This document shows, in pieces, positions 36,657 through 45,065 of a stretch of DNA of 64,000 bases. A program made the position numbers and the translations under genes. Positions within the stretch are counted from its first letter, which is position 1; every line of letters begins with the position of its first letter. The notes beneath the pieces are model-generated. The model searched no databases and had not been told where the DNA came from. It was given only the letters and a program-made list of their open reading frames with translations. The stretch comes from Bacillus sp. CGMCC 1.16541 (lineage in GTDB: Bacteria > Bacillota > Bacilli > Bacillales > Bacillaceae_H): NCBI RefSeq assembly GCF_003184905.1, contig NZ_QFRU01000027.1, positions 1 to 64,000 on the forward strand, given 5' to 3'.

Positions 36657-38249
36657 ATGAACATCATGACAGTAGTATCGTTTTTATTATTCACAGGATT
36701 AGTAGCCTATATTTCATATCGTCTGACACGTAATGATAATCTTGAAACGTCAGAAGGATATTTTTTAGGTGGACGTAGTTTAACAGGATGGGTGATTGCA
36801 GGATCCTTAATGCTAACAAACTTATCAACGGAACAACTAGTTGGATTAAATGCAGATGGATATGCATACAACATGTCAGTAATGGGATGGGAAGTAGGTT
36901 CATCTATTGCGTTAGTATTAGTTGCCTTGTTCTTGTTACCACGTTATTTAAAGGGTGGTATTACAACCATTCCTGACTTTTTAGAAGAGCGATTTGATTC
37001 AGGAACAAAACAGATTGTTACGTTATTATTTTTATTCGGATATGTATTAAACTTATTGCCTCCTATTTTATATTCTGGAGCAACAGCGTTAAGTGGTATT
37101 TTTAATGTTCCAGAGTTATTAGGTGTAAGTTCTACAGCGGCAATTTGGATTACTGTTTGGACAATTGGAATTATCGGTTCAATTTATGCTATTTTTGGTG
37201 GATTGAAAGCGGTTGCGATTTCAGATACGATTAACGGAATTGGTTTACTTATTGGTGGATTAATGATTCCAATTTTAGGTTTAACAGTATTAGGTGATGG
37301 TTCACCAATCACAGGTTTCAATACAATTGTAGAAAATACACCTGAAAAACTTAACTCAATCGGAAGCAATTCAGATCCAGTTCCTTTTAGTACAATGTTT
37401 ACAGGGATGTTACTTGTGAACTTATTCTACTGGGGTACAGCGCAGCACATTATTCAACGTGCATTAGCAGCTAAAAACTTAAAAGAAGGCCAAAAAGGTC
37501 TAATCATTGCGGCCTTTTTAAAACTATTAGGTCCAGCATTCTTAATCATTCCTGGTATTATTGCTTATAACATCTTCGGACCTGGTCTTCAACCAATGGA
37601 AGCGTATCCGAAGTTAGTAAATCACGTTCTTCCAACACCACTAGTTGGATTCTTCGCAGCAGTGTTATTTGGGGCAATTTTATCATCATTTAACTCAGCT
37701 CTGAACTCAAGTGTTACGTTGTTTGTGTTAAATATTTATAAGCCTTATTTCAAACCAAAAGCACCAGATAAAGTGTTAGTACGTCACGGGAAAGTAGCAG
37801 GAATCTTCTTAGCGCTATTCGCTATGAGTGTTGCACCACTAATTGCCAATGTACCGCAAGGATTCTTCCAGTACTTACAAATTGTGAACGGTTTCTATAA
37901 CGTTCCAATCTTCACGATTATCTTTATCGGATATGTCACAAAACGAGTACCAGCAATTGCTGCAAAAGTTTCGTTAGCTGTATTTATTTCTGTGTATGCT
38001 GTAACTCAATTAGTATGGGATACAGGACTACACTTCCTTCACATTTTAGGAATTCTATTTGTAGTATGTGCAGTGTTAATGTTAATTATCGGTAAAATTG
38101 CACCAAGAGATACAGACTATACACTAGAGGACAAAGAAGCTGTTGAGTTAACACCTTGGAAACTTGTGTATCCAATGGGGATAGCAGCAGTTGTGGCTAT
38201 GATTGTTGTATACGCTTTATTCTCTGAAGCTGGATTTGCTTCTATGTAA
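36657..38249 (+). CDS. Sodium/solute symporter (SSS family, SGLT/YidK-like)
   Basis: Sodium-coupled uptake carrier of 530 residues with about thirteen to fourteen membrane segments. The LTNLSTEQLVGLNADGYAYNMSVMGWE region in helix 1-2 is typical of the sugar-transporting SGLT/YidK branch, as is the ILSSFNSALNSS segment. I prefer the ATG at 36657 to a GTG three codons earlier; the ribosome binding site (TAAGGG) is weak. It lies 2.2 kb upstream of galK-galT and next to an AraC regulator, so galactose or a galactoside is a reasonable but unproven substrate. Confidence 0.85.
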   Translation: MNIMTVVSFLLFTGLVAYISYRLTRNDNLETSEGYFLGGRSLTGWVIAGSLMLTNLSTEQLVGLNADGYAYNMSVMGWEVGSSIALVLVALFLLPRYLKGGITTIPDFLEERFDSGTKQIVTLLFLFGYVLNLLPPILYSGATALSGIFNVPELLGVSSTAAIWITVWTIGIIGSIYAIFGGLKAVAISDTINGIGLLIGGLMIPILGLTVLGDGSPITGFNTIVENTPEKLNSIGSNSDPVPFSTMFTGMLLVNLFYWGTAQHIIQRALAAKNLKEGQKGLIIAAFLKLLGPAFLIIPGIIAYNIFGPGLQPMEAYPKLVNHVLPTPLVGFFAAVLFGAILSSFNSALNSSVTLFVLNIYKPYFKPKAPDKVLVRHGKVAGIFLALFAMSVAPLIANVPQGFFQYLQIVNGFYNVPIFTIIFIGYVTKRVPAIAAKVSLAVFISVYAVTQLVWDTGLHFLHILGILFVVCAVLMLIIGKIAPRDTDYTLEDKEAVELTPWKLVYPMGIAAVVAMIVVYALFSEAGFASM

Positions 38250-38256
38250 GACAAAT

Positions 38257-38311
38257 AAAAATCTCTTGCCTTTTATCTGTTCGTTGGACGGATAAGGTGA
38301 GAGATTTTTTT
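38257..38311 (+). terminator. Terminator of the symporter gene
   Basis: AAAATCTCT pairs with AGAGATTTT across a long hairpin with inner CCTTTTATC/GATAAGG-like pairing, followed by seven T. Confidence 0.88.
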
Positions 38312-38417
38312 GTTCTCTTCACACCTAGTTTGAATCGTTCTTCGTTTTAAAGTGTACAATCTGTTTGGAATGATTTATGATAGTAAAAAATGAGTGAAGG
38401 GAAAAGGATTACGAAGT

Positions 38418-38660
38418 ATGAAAGAACGAGTGGATGTTGTGTATGATGAAGTGTATGAATTCATTGATGAGTCGCTACAGAAGATTCGTACAATCGAAAC
38501 GACTCATACAGATGATGAATTGCTAGAAAAGATGAAGCGAACGGAAATTGCACTTCAAGCGGCACGTGATATTTTAGAGAACATGGTCATGCCAGGTAAA
38601 AAAATGACGTTTATTTATGAAAATGGATCGGTCACGTTAGAAATTCCTGAGCAGAAATAA
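38418..38660 (+). CDS. Hypothetical soluble protein (80 residues)
   Basis: Acidic, helical protein starting KERVDVVYDEVYEFIDESLQ and ending in a beta-like segment TFIYENGSVTLEIPEQK. The ATG at 38418 follows AAAGGA at nine bases; an upstream GTG is dismissed because it lies in front of that site. No family recognised. The first 55 residues look like a helical hairpin (heptad-like Leu/Ile spacing), so it may be an oligomeric binding protein. The stop codon merges into a strong terminator. Confidence 0.7.
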   Translation: MKERVDVVYDEVYEFIDESLQKIRTIETTHTDDELLEKMKRTEIALQAARDILENMVMPGKKMTFIYENGSVTLEIPEQK

Positions 38661-38695
38661 AGGCGATTATCAATCACTTGATAATCGCCTTTATT
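38659..38695. terminator. Bidirectional terminator between the 80-residue gene and the AraC gene
   Basis: A perfect 15-base stem, 38659-38673 with 38678-38692, around loop TCAC, T-rich on both exits. The stop codons of both convergent genes lie inside or at the edge of the stem. Confidence 0.9.
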
Positions 38696-39584
38696 TTGGA
38701 AGCATAATATGGTCTTCAATGGAAACATCGCTTTTTCGGTATTGTCCTGGGGTATACCCGGTCATTTTTCGAAATACTTTTGTTAAGTAATTTGCATTGG
38801 CATAGCCAACGTTTTCAGCAATCTCTTCAATTGAATATTTTGTTTGATGGAGCAGTTCGGCTGCTTTTTGAACCCGCATTTTTGTTAAATATTGAATTGG
38901 AGTCATCCCTGTTGTTTCTTTAAATAGTCGACTAAAATGATAGCGTGATAAGTTTGCTGCATGAGCCATTTCATCAGGTCCGATTTCTTCTTGGTAGTGA
39001 TTGCGCGCAAATAAAATGGAGCTAATGATACTCTCAGGCCAATCTTCTGTAAAGGTATCCATCGTTTTTACATATTGATAAAGCTCCATAATAAAACGGT
39101 AGGAAAGACTAGAGGCTTGAAAAGAATCTGTGATTTTTCGCTCACCTGCTCGTTTAAAAATTTGAGCTAACAATCGAATCGGTGCAGATTCTGGATGAAA
39201 TCGTATAACAGAATGATACTTGCGTTGAATATAGTCCCAACAAGCAGCCACTTCATCTCCATATAGGGTTAAGAATAGAAACTCCCATTGCTCGCTTTCT
39301 TTCGGTAAATAATAGCGATAATCACCAGTCGTTCCAACGATAAAGGCTTTTCCGGCATCTAATTTATATGATTTTCCGTTCAGGTCAATCATGCCGTATC
39401 CTGAGATTGTGTATTGGAAAATATATTTTCCTCCATCTTTTCGTTCGTTTCCATCCCAACTATATAAAGTAGAGGTAGCTTCGTCCCATCCAACAGACCA
39501 AACTTGAGCGACACGATTTGTTGAAGGTTCTAAAAAGCGAAATGCGTATGTACTGTATTCTTTTGTTTGAAAGTGAGATAGCAA
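38691..39584 (-). CDS. AraC-family regulator next to galKT
   Basis: 297-residue regulator with a cupin-like N-terminal sugar-sensing half (KYIFQYTISGYGMIDLNGKSYKLDAGKAFIV) and two C-terminal HTH motifs (MAHAANLSRYHFSRLFKETTGMTPIQYL and IEEIAENVGYANANYLTKVFRKMTGYTPGQYR). The start is TTG at 39584, supported by AAGGAGG nine bases upstream. It is transcribed divergently from galK and shares a 290-base control region with it, so it probably activates galKT, and perhaps the symporter, in response to galactose. That assignment rests on position only. Confidence 0.88.
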   Translation of the reverse strand: MLSHFQTKEYSTYAFRFLEPSTNRVAQVWSVGWDEATSTLYSWDGNERKDGGKYIFQYTISGYGMIDLNGKSYKLDAGKAFIVGTTGDYRYYLPKESEQWEFLFLTLYGDEVAACWDYIQRKYHSVIRFHPESAPIRLLAQIFKRAGERKITDSFQASSLSYRFIMELYQYVKTMDTFTEDWPESIISSILFARNHYQEEIGPDEMAHAANLSRYHFSRLFKETTGMTPIQYLTKMRVQKAAELLHQTKYSIEEIAENVGYANANYLTKVFRKMTGYTPGQYRKSDVSIEDHIMLPK

Positions 39585-39799
39585 ATTTTCACCCTCCTTG
39601 TATGAATATATCTACATGTAGTATACATGAACGTAATCGTTTTCCTTCTTCTAGTTCTTGTTTTATAGGATACCTTAAAGGGAATAGAGAAGTAAAGGAT
39701 TTGATAGAGAAAGTAAGTCAATTATTTTTCTATTAACAAACGTACATATATAAAAACTTAATAGCAAAAAAATACCGATATCACCTTTCGTATTTACCA

Positions 39800-39828
39800 T
39801 TGAGTCTCGCACCTTTCCCTTTTACAAT
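39800..39828 (+). promoter_or_regulatory. galK-galT promoter
   Basis: TTGAGT (39800-39805), a 17-base spacer and TACAAT (39823-39828). Predicted start near 39835. The rest of the 290-base gap between the AraC gene and galK is AT-rich, with no other clear element. Confidence 0.7.
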
Positions 39829-39832
39829 GAAG

Positions 39833-39848
39833 TTGAATACGTTTTCAA
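39833..39848. promoter_or_regulatory. cre (CcpA) site over the galK transcription start
   Basis: TTGAATACGTTTTCAA fits the cre consensus WTGNAANCGNWWNCAW with one mismatch. It covers about -2 to +14 of the predicted transcript, so glucose repression of galKT is expected. Confidence 0.75.
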
Positions 39849-39874
39849 TTTTAAATAAGATAGGTGATTGATAG

Positions 39875-41056
39875 ATGATGGATCAATTAAAAATAGACTT
39901 TAATAAAATCTTTCCTGGAGGAGAAGCGAGAGTATTCTTTGCACCAGGTCGCGTTAACTTAATTGGTGAGCATACAGACTACAATGGAGGGCATGTGTTT
40001 CCATGTGCGTTAAGCATTGGAACGTACGCAGTTGTGCGAAAGCGAGAAGATCAGTTAATACGGATGTATTCTTTAAATTTTGAAGATATCGGTACAGTTG
40101 AATGTTCACTAGATAACCTTTCCTATCAGACCGATCATGATTGGGCTAACTATCCAAAAGGAGTAATTGATGTTTTAAGAAAAAGTGGACAAACCATTTC
40201 AACAGGTTTCGATATTCTATTCTATGGAAACATCCCGAATGGAGCAGGGCTTTCTTCATCTGCTTCAATTGAGTTAGCAACGGCTGTTGTGGTAAATGAG
40301 TTATTTCAACTTAACTTAGATACTATCTCACTTGTTAAGGCTTCTCAACAAGCAGAGAATGAGTTTATTGGTGTGAGTTGCGGGATTATGGATCAATTTG
40401 CGATTGGAATGGGAAAACAAGATGCTGCAATTCTGTTAAACTGCCAAACACTCGATTATACGTACAGCCCTTTAAAGCTAAAAGATGCGTCTTTAATTAT
40501 TGGGAATACAAATAAACGTAGAGGGTTAGCAGATTCTAAATACAATGAGCGCCGTAGTGAGTGTGATGCAGCTTTAAAAGACTTACAACAAGAGCTTTCC
40601 ATTTCTTCATTAGGGGATTTAACGAGTCAACAATTTGAACAATTTAAACATTTGATTAAAAATGACATTCATCAAAAAAGAGCGAAGCATGCTGTGTATG
40701 AAAATGAACGTACGAAAGAAGCTGTTATTAAACTTCAAGCAGGTGATTTAACAGGTTTTGGCCTGTTAATGAATGAATCACATCGTTCATTACGCGATGA
40801 CTACGAAGTAACAGGAACAGAATTAGATGCATTAGTAGAAGCGGCGTGGGCTCAAGACGGTGTAATCGGTTCAAGAATGACAGGTGCGGGCTTTGGTGGC
40901 TGTACAATTAGTATTGTAAAGAACGAGTATGTAGATACATTTATTGAAGAAGTAAACAAATCGTATTATGAAAAAACAAAATTAACAGCAGACTTCTACG
41001 TCGTCCAAGTGGGTGATGGTGCGAGAGAGTTAGATGCAGAGACTGTTAAAGGGTAA
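39875..41056 (+). CDS. galK: Galactokinase GalK
   Basis: GHMP-family kinase that phosphorylates galactose at C1, first step of the Leloir pathway. 393 residues. Signature segments are APGRVNLIGEHTDYNGGHVFP near the N-terminus, the ATP loop NIPNGAGLSSSASIELA, and the C-terminal GSRMTGAGFGGCTIS. It is followed 18 bases later by galT. An in-frame ATG three bases downstream of the first is equally possible as start. Confidence 0.97.
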   Translation: MMDQLKIDFNKIFPGGEARVFFAPGRVNLIGEHTDYNGGHVFPCALSIGTYAVVRKREDQLIRMYSLNFEDIGTVECSLDNLSYQTDHDWANYPKGVIDVLRKSGQTISTGFDILFYGNIPNGAGLSSSASIELATAVVVNELFQLNLDTISLVKASQQAENEFIGVSCGIMDQFAIGMGKQDAAILLNCQTLDYTYSPLKLKDASLIIGNTNKRRGLADSKYNERRSECDAALKDLQQELSISSLGDLTSQQFEQFKHLIKNDIHQKRAKHAVYENERTKEAVIKLQAGDLTGFGLLMNESHRSLRDDYEVTGTELDALVEAAWAQDGVIGSRMTGAGFGGCTISIVKNEYVDTFIEEVNKSYYEKTKLTADFYVVQVGDGARELDAETVKG

Positions 41057-41083
41057 CAAAAGTAGAGAGAAAGGATGATGACG

Positions 41084-42601
41084 ATGTCAACAACGATTTA
41101 TCAACACATTCATGACCTTATTCAATACGGCGTACAAAAGCAGCTCATCACAAAATGGGATGTAGATGTTGTACGTAATAAAGTGTTAGAAGTACTACAA
41201 CTAGATGAGTATATTCATCCTAATGATGAAACAACAGTTTACGACAGTGCAGTTCCTATCTTAGAACAGATCCTTGATTGGGCGGCTGAACATGATCGCT
41301 TAGAAGAAAATACAGTCACATATCGAGACTTGCTTGATACGAAGTTAATGAGTTGTTTTGTACCACTGCCTTCTGAGGTGAATCGTCGCTTTTATACGAC
41401 ATATGAAGAAAAGAGTCCAAAAGAAGCAACAAATGATTTCTATCAATTCTCAAAAGATGTGCATTATATTCGAACAGATCGTATTGCGAAAAATGAAGCG
41501 TGGTTATCAGATACACCGTATGGTGAACTAGAAATTACGATTAATTTGTCAAAGCCGGAAAAAGATCCAAAGGCCATTGCAGCAGCAAAAACAATGAAGC
41601 AAAGTACGTATCCTGAATGTTTACTTTGTAAAGAGAATGCTGGGTATGCAGGTCGTGTGAATCATCCAGCAAGACAAAACCATCGCATCATTCCAGTTGA
41701 ACTGAACAATGAGCAATGGTATTTACAATTCTCACCATACGTGTATTATCATGAACATGCGATTATTTTCTCTGGTGAACATACACCAATGAAGATTTCT
41801 CAACAAACGTTTAAGAGACTGTTACAGTTTACAGATCAGTTTCCACATTATTTCTTAGGCTCTAATGCCGACCTTCCAATTGTAGGGGGGTCTATCTTAA
41901 GTCACGACCATTTTCAAGGAGGCTATCACGAGTTTCCGATGGCTAAGGCAGAGATTGAAAAAGTGTATGAAATTGATCAGTTTAAAGGAGTAACGGTTGG
42001 AAGAGTGAACTGGCCAATGTCAGTTGTACGTTTACAAGGTACGAATCAAGAAGAACTTGTACAGTGTGCACAATTTATTTTTGAGAATTGGCAGCAATAC
42101 AGTGATGAAACAGTAGGTGTGTTAGCATTTACAAACGATACACCTCATAATACAGTGACACCGATTGCAAGAAGAAGAGGAGAATTATTTGAATTAGACC
42201 TAGTGTTACGAAATAACCGTACAAGTGAACAGCATCCAGATGGCATTTTCCATCCTCATGCAGAAGTTCATCATATTAAGAAAGAAAACATTGGGTTAAT
42301 TGAGGTAATGGGGCTTGCTGTATTACCAGGTCGTTTAAAAGATGAAATGCAAGCATTAGCGACATGTTTAACGCAAGAAAACATGGAAGAAGAAGTAAAA
42401 AATCAAGAAGAAATCGTAAAGCATCTTGAGTGGGCAAAAACGTTAAAAGAAAAGCATTCATTCTCATCAATGGAAGAAGCACAACGTATTTTACAAGATG
42501 AGTTAGGAACGGTATTTGCAACGATTTTAGAACATGCGGGTGTTTTCAAGAGAGATGAACAAGGAAAGCAAGCATTTGACACATTTATGAATGGACTATA
42601 A
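41084..42601 (+). CDS. galT: Galactose-1-phosphate uridylyltransferase GalT (Firmicute class 2)
   Basis: Exchanges UMP between UDP-glucose and galactose-1-phosphate. 505 residues, the long Firmicute form rather than the 350-residue E. coli type. Key segments are LCKENAGYAGRVNHPARQNHR and GGSILSHDHFQGGYHEFP, with the uridylylated histidine region. I start at 41084, nine bases after AAAGG; two earlier ATGs are too close to it. The epimerase GalE, needed to regenerate UDP-glucose, is not in the window. Confidence 0.96.
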   Translation: MSTTIYQHIHDLIQYGVQKQLITKWDVDVVRNKVLEVLQLDEYIHPNDETTVYDSAVPILEQILDWAAEHDRLEENTVTYRDLLDTKLMSCFVPLPSEVNRRFYTTYEEKSPKEATNDFYQFSKDVHYIRTDRIAKNEAWLSDTPYGELEITINLSKPEKDPKAIAAAKTMKQSTYPECLLCKENAGYAGRVNHPARQNHRIIPVELNNEQWYLQFSPYVYYHEHAIIFSGEHTPMKISQQTFKRLLQFTDQFPHYFLGSNADLPIVGGSILSHDHFQGGYHEFPMAKAEIEKVYEIDQFKGVTVGRVNWPMSVVRLQGTNQEELVQCAQFIFENWQQYSDETVGVLAFTNDTPHNTVTPIARRRGELFELDLVLRNNRTSEQHPDGIFHPHAEVHHIKKENIGLIEVMGLAVLPGRLKDEMQALATCLTQENMEEEVKNQEEIVKHLEWAKTLKEKHSFSSMEEAQRILQDELGTVFATILEHAGVFKRDEQGKQAFDTFMNGL

Positions 42602-42640
42602 AAAAACAGTGTTGGCTACATGTAGCCAACACTGTTTTTT
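42601..42640. terminator. Bidirectional terminator after galT
   Basis: A perfect 40-base palindrome with six A on the left and six T on the right. It serves galT and the convergent yjzD. Confidence 0.93.
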
Positions 42641-42646
42641 TAATGA

Positions 42647-42838
42647 TTAATGATGATTATCTGGCATAGGCTCATTTGGTACGCCTACTTCACCTAGTAA
42701 AATGATAACTAGTGAGAAAACGACACTAACGATGGAAGCGTGTGCAAAATCATATGTACCGCCTGCCATTGAAGAGATAACGTATGCAGACATGTTGATC
42801 AATAAGAAGCCCCAAAAAAATGTCCAAAAGAAACGCAT
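42647..42838 (-). CDS. yjzD: Small membrane protein YjzD-like (DUF2929)
   Basis: 63 residues: two membrane segments (FFWTFFWGFLLINMSAYVISSM and ASIVSVVFSLVIILLGEVG) and a short polar tail PNEPMPDNHH. Start at 42838, six bases after GAGGTG. The size, topology and position (between the arginine block and yjaU) match yjzD of B. subtilis. Function unknown. Confidence 0.82.
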   Translation of the reverse strand: MRFFWTFFWGFLLINMSAYVISSMAGGTYDFAHASIVSVVFSLVIILLGEVGVPNEPMPDNHH

Positions 42839-42985
42839 TATTTTCACCTCAGTTTCTACAAGCAGTTTGTTATTAGTTTACCATAAGAACTTCAAGCGAG
42901 AAAATGAAATTTTAACGAAACTTCATAGATTGTCTAAAAGGATATTGATTTTTAAAGTCGAACATGAAGAGTAGGGGGGATAATT

Positions 42986-43114
42986 ATGAAAGAAGAGGAA
43001 AAAACAGAATTAGAATTATTGTTAGAACAAGATGAATCAAATTTAACCGATTTAGGAATAGAAACACTTACAAGGCTTAAACAAGAGGAAGTGCAGAACG
43101 AAGGGAAAGAATGA
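42986..43114 (+). CDS. Small acidic hypothetical peptide (42 residues)
   Basis: A short frame beginning KEEEKTELELLLEQDESNLT with a strong ribosome binding site (GGGGGGAT, six bases from the ATG). It is almost entirely Glu/Lys/Leu-rich and predicted helical. The opposite strand has a longer frame, but without a ribosome binding site. No family recognised; a real small gene is plausible because of the initiation signal and the 90-base spacing to yjaU. Confidence 0.5.
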   Translation: MKEEEKTELELLLEQDESNLTDLGIETLTRLKQEEVQNEGKE

Positions 43115-43204
43115 ATCGAAAATAGGCATTGTTCTCTTTCCATTTACGGCCTTTTTCATACACTATATCGAGTTAGATTTGTAAATAAAGACGGAGGAAC
43201 CATC

Positions 43205-43942
43205 ATGATTGATCGACGTTTTTTCAGCCTTGATAATCAATGGAGTGTTGTGCATGTTCCAGAAAAGCCAAATGGTTTTGGGGTATTGATATTAGGAGAC
43301 AAAGATCATTTTGTAGAGAGTTCAACAAGTTTGTGGATTCAGCATGCAGGACGATCTCAGCTTGTAACCTATTTACAAGACCAAGGTTATACAGTTTTTT
43401 ATTCAAACTTATATGGTAGACATTGGGGATCGTTAAAGGCATGTCGATTAGCAAAACAACTATATCATTTAATGATGAAGCAAGAAATTTTAAATAAGCG
43501 CATTCATATTTTAGCTGAAGGGATGGGGGCATTAATTGCTCTTCAATTAATGGAAAGTGGAGAAGACTCCATTAGGTCTGTTGCATTTCTAAATCCATGT
43601 ATTGATTTTCATGCCCATGTACGCTATGAAAAAGCGAATAAACTTTTCTATAGGCAGATGATGAAAGAGCTAAGTCAAGCATATGAAGTTGAGAGAAAAA
43701 AAGTAGACCATGTGATTGCCACTTACCCCTCTCTTAGCAGTTTTCAATCCATATTACCTACAAAAATATGGACAACAGCAAATGAAGCCACCCACTATCC
43801 ATTCTTTCACAGTAAAAACTATGAATCTCACCGTAACAATCTTCAAGCACCTATCACCCTTTCACTTTACCTAATGGAAAAGAAATATTTATTTCAACAT
43901 GCACTTACACATTTTTATGAACAATGTGAAAAAGAGTTATAA
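43205..43942 (+). CDS. yjaU: Alpha/beta-hydrolase-like protein (YjaU position), probably non-catalytic
   Basis: 245 residues with an alpha/beta-hydrolase layout: strand and loop VLILGDKDHF, then VFYSNLYGRHWGS, then the nucleophile-elbow region IHILAEGMGALIALQLMESG. In that elbow the position of the usual serine (G-x-S-x-G) is glycine, so ordinary esterase activity is unlikely. The start follows GGAGGAACC. It occupies the place of yjaU in B. subtilis, just before yjaV. Function unknown. Confidence 0.75.
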   Translation: MIDRRFFSLDNQWSVVHVPEKPNGFGVLILGDKDHFVESSTSLWIQHAGRSQLVTYLQDQGYTVFYSNLYGRHWGSLKACRLAKQLYHLMMKQEILNKRIHILAEGMGALIALQLMESGEDSIRSVAFLNPCIDFHAHVRYEKANKLFYRQMMKELSQAYEVERKKVDHVIATYPSLSSFQSILPTKIWTTANEATHYPFFHSKNYESHRNNLQAPITLSLYLMEKKYLFQHALTHFYEQCEKEL

Positions 43943-43944
43943 CA

Positions 43945-43979
43945 AAAGCTCCTATGATTATACATATCTTAGGGGCTTT
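43945..43979 (+). terminator. Hairpin after yjaU
   Basis: AAAGCTCCTA (43945-43954) pairs with TAGGGGCTTT (43970-43979), with one G-U wobble. Only a short T-run is present, inside the right arm. Confidence 0.6.
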
Positions 43980-44015
43980 ATTATGATTCGTATGAGGAGA
44001 AAATGGGGGGATTGC

Positions 44016-44906
44016 ATGGCAAAGGTTATTGTTGTTGGTTCTAACCGTTTTGTTGGTTTTCATTTATGTACGTCTTTTTTGAATGAAGGAATTGAAGTGA
44101 AAGGATATACACATGAAGCGCATAAAGGTGAATCGTCTTTGCAAGAAGAGATGCTTGCTTTTTTAGGGAGAAACGCAAACTTTACAAGCGAACAAATCGA
44201 GGACGAGAATTGGCAACTGACAATTGATTCAGATACAGAAGTGGTCTATTTTACGTACTTTGATGGGGGTGACTTTGATCACTTGGAATTTCTACGTGAG
44301 AAAATGCAGGATGCGAATAAAGCACTCATTCAAACAATTACAACATGCAGACAGACGAATACAAAGCTTGTTTTTTTATCCAGCTTACGAGTATTTGGAG
44401 ATGAACAAACAGAAATAACAGAAGAAACCATCCCGAAACCTGATCATCGAGAGGGTAAATTAATGTTGCATTTCGAAAAAATGATTGAAAAAAGTACACA
44501 ACCAGACTTTCCGTGTATGATTGTTCGAGTGCCAACCGTTTATGGACCTTGGCAACCATTAGCAATGTGTTATCAACACACTATCATTCATAAAACCCAA
44601 AAGCAGAACGTAGAGGAAGATACTCGTCATCTTCTTTATATTGATGATGTAGTAAAAGCGCTAAAAGTTAGTCAACGAGTGCCGTTTAACTATGAACTTG
44701 TTCACTTAGTAAACAGTCAAGATAGAGAATGGGGAAAAGGCGCTCATTTACTTAAAATAAAGGGTATTGAAGAAAAAGTGAATGAATTTAAAGAAAGCGT
44801 GAAAGCAAAAGAACTATTAAACTTTCAACCAAAAGTGAGCATAAAAGAAGGCATGTATCAACAAATGAGCCATACACGTGCGATGTTTTCTTACATGAGT
44901 CTATAA
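44016..44906 (+). CDS. yjaV: NAD-dependent epimerase/dehydratase-like protein (YjaV)
   Basis: 297 residues with an extended-SDR fold: nucleotide motif VIVVGSNRFVGFHL at the N-terminus, and LVFLSSLRVFGDE and VRVPTVYGPWQP in the positions typical of sugar epimerases. The classical Tyr-x3-Lys is not obvious, so its activity is uncertain. The start at 44016 follows GGGGGG; the open frame extends upstream to 43899 but runs through the yjaU terminator. It lies directly before med, as in B. subtilis. Confidence 0.8.
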   Translation: MAKVIVVGSNRFVGFHLCTSFLNEGIEVKGYTHEAHKGESSLQEEMLAFLGRNANFTSEQIEDENWQLTIDSDTEVVYFTYFDGGDFDHLEFLREKMQDANKALIQTITTCRQTNTKLVFLSSLRVFGDEQTEITEETIPKPDHREGKLMLHFEKMIEKSTQPDFPCMIVRVPTVYGPWQPLAMCYQHTIIHKTQKQNVEEDTRHLLYIDDVVKALKVSQRVPFNYELVHLVNSQDREWGKGAHLLKIKGIEEKVNEFKESVKAKELLNFQPKVSIKEGMYQQMSHTRAMFSYMSL

Positions 44907-44910
44907 ATGA

Positions 44911-44957
44911 AACTAAGCGTATGACATCTTACTGGAGTGGGTGTTATACGCTTAGTT
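44911..44957 (-). repeat. Degenerate third copy of hairpin A of the structured element
   Basis: AACTAAGCGTATGACA (44911-44926) pairs with 44942-44957. Read on the minus strand, it aligns with hairpin A of the element at 21205-21252 with roughly 36 of 43 positions alike, including GTAAGA and TGTCATnCGCTTAG. Four bases of the inner stem are missing, and no hairpin B is present. It lies between yjaV and med and may also act as the yjaV transcript end. Confidence 0.6.
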
Positions 44958-45065
44958 GAGTATAATAAGGGAAATTTTTCTTTTACAATTATATACGGGC
45001 AAGTTAAAATAATGAAAGAAGTAGCAAAAAATAAAGTTGATATAAGATATAAAGGAGTGGCCATT

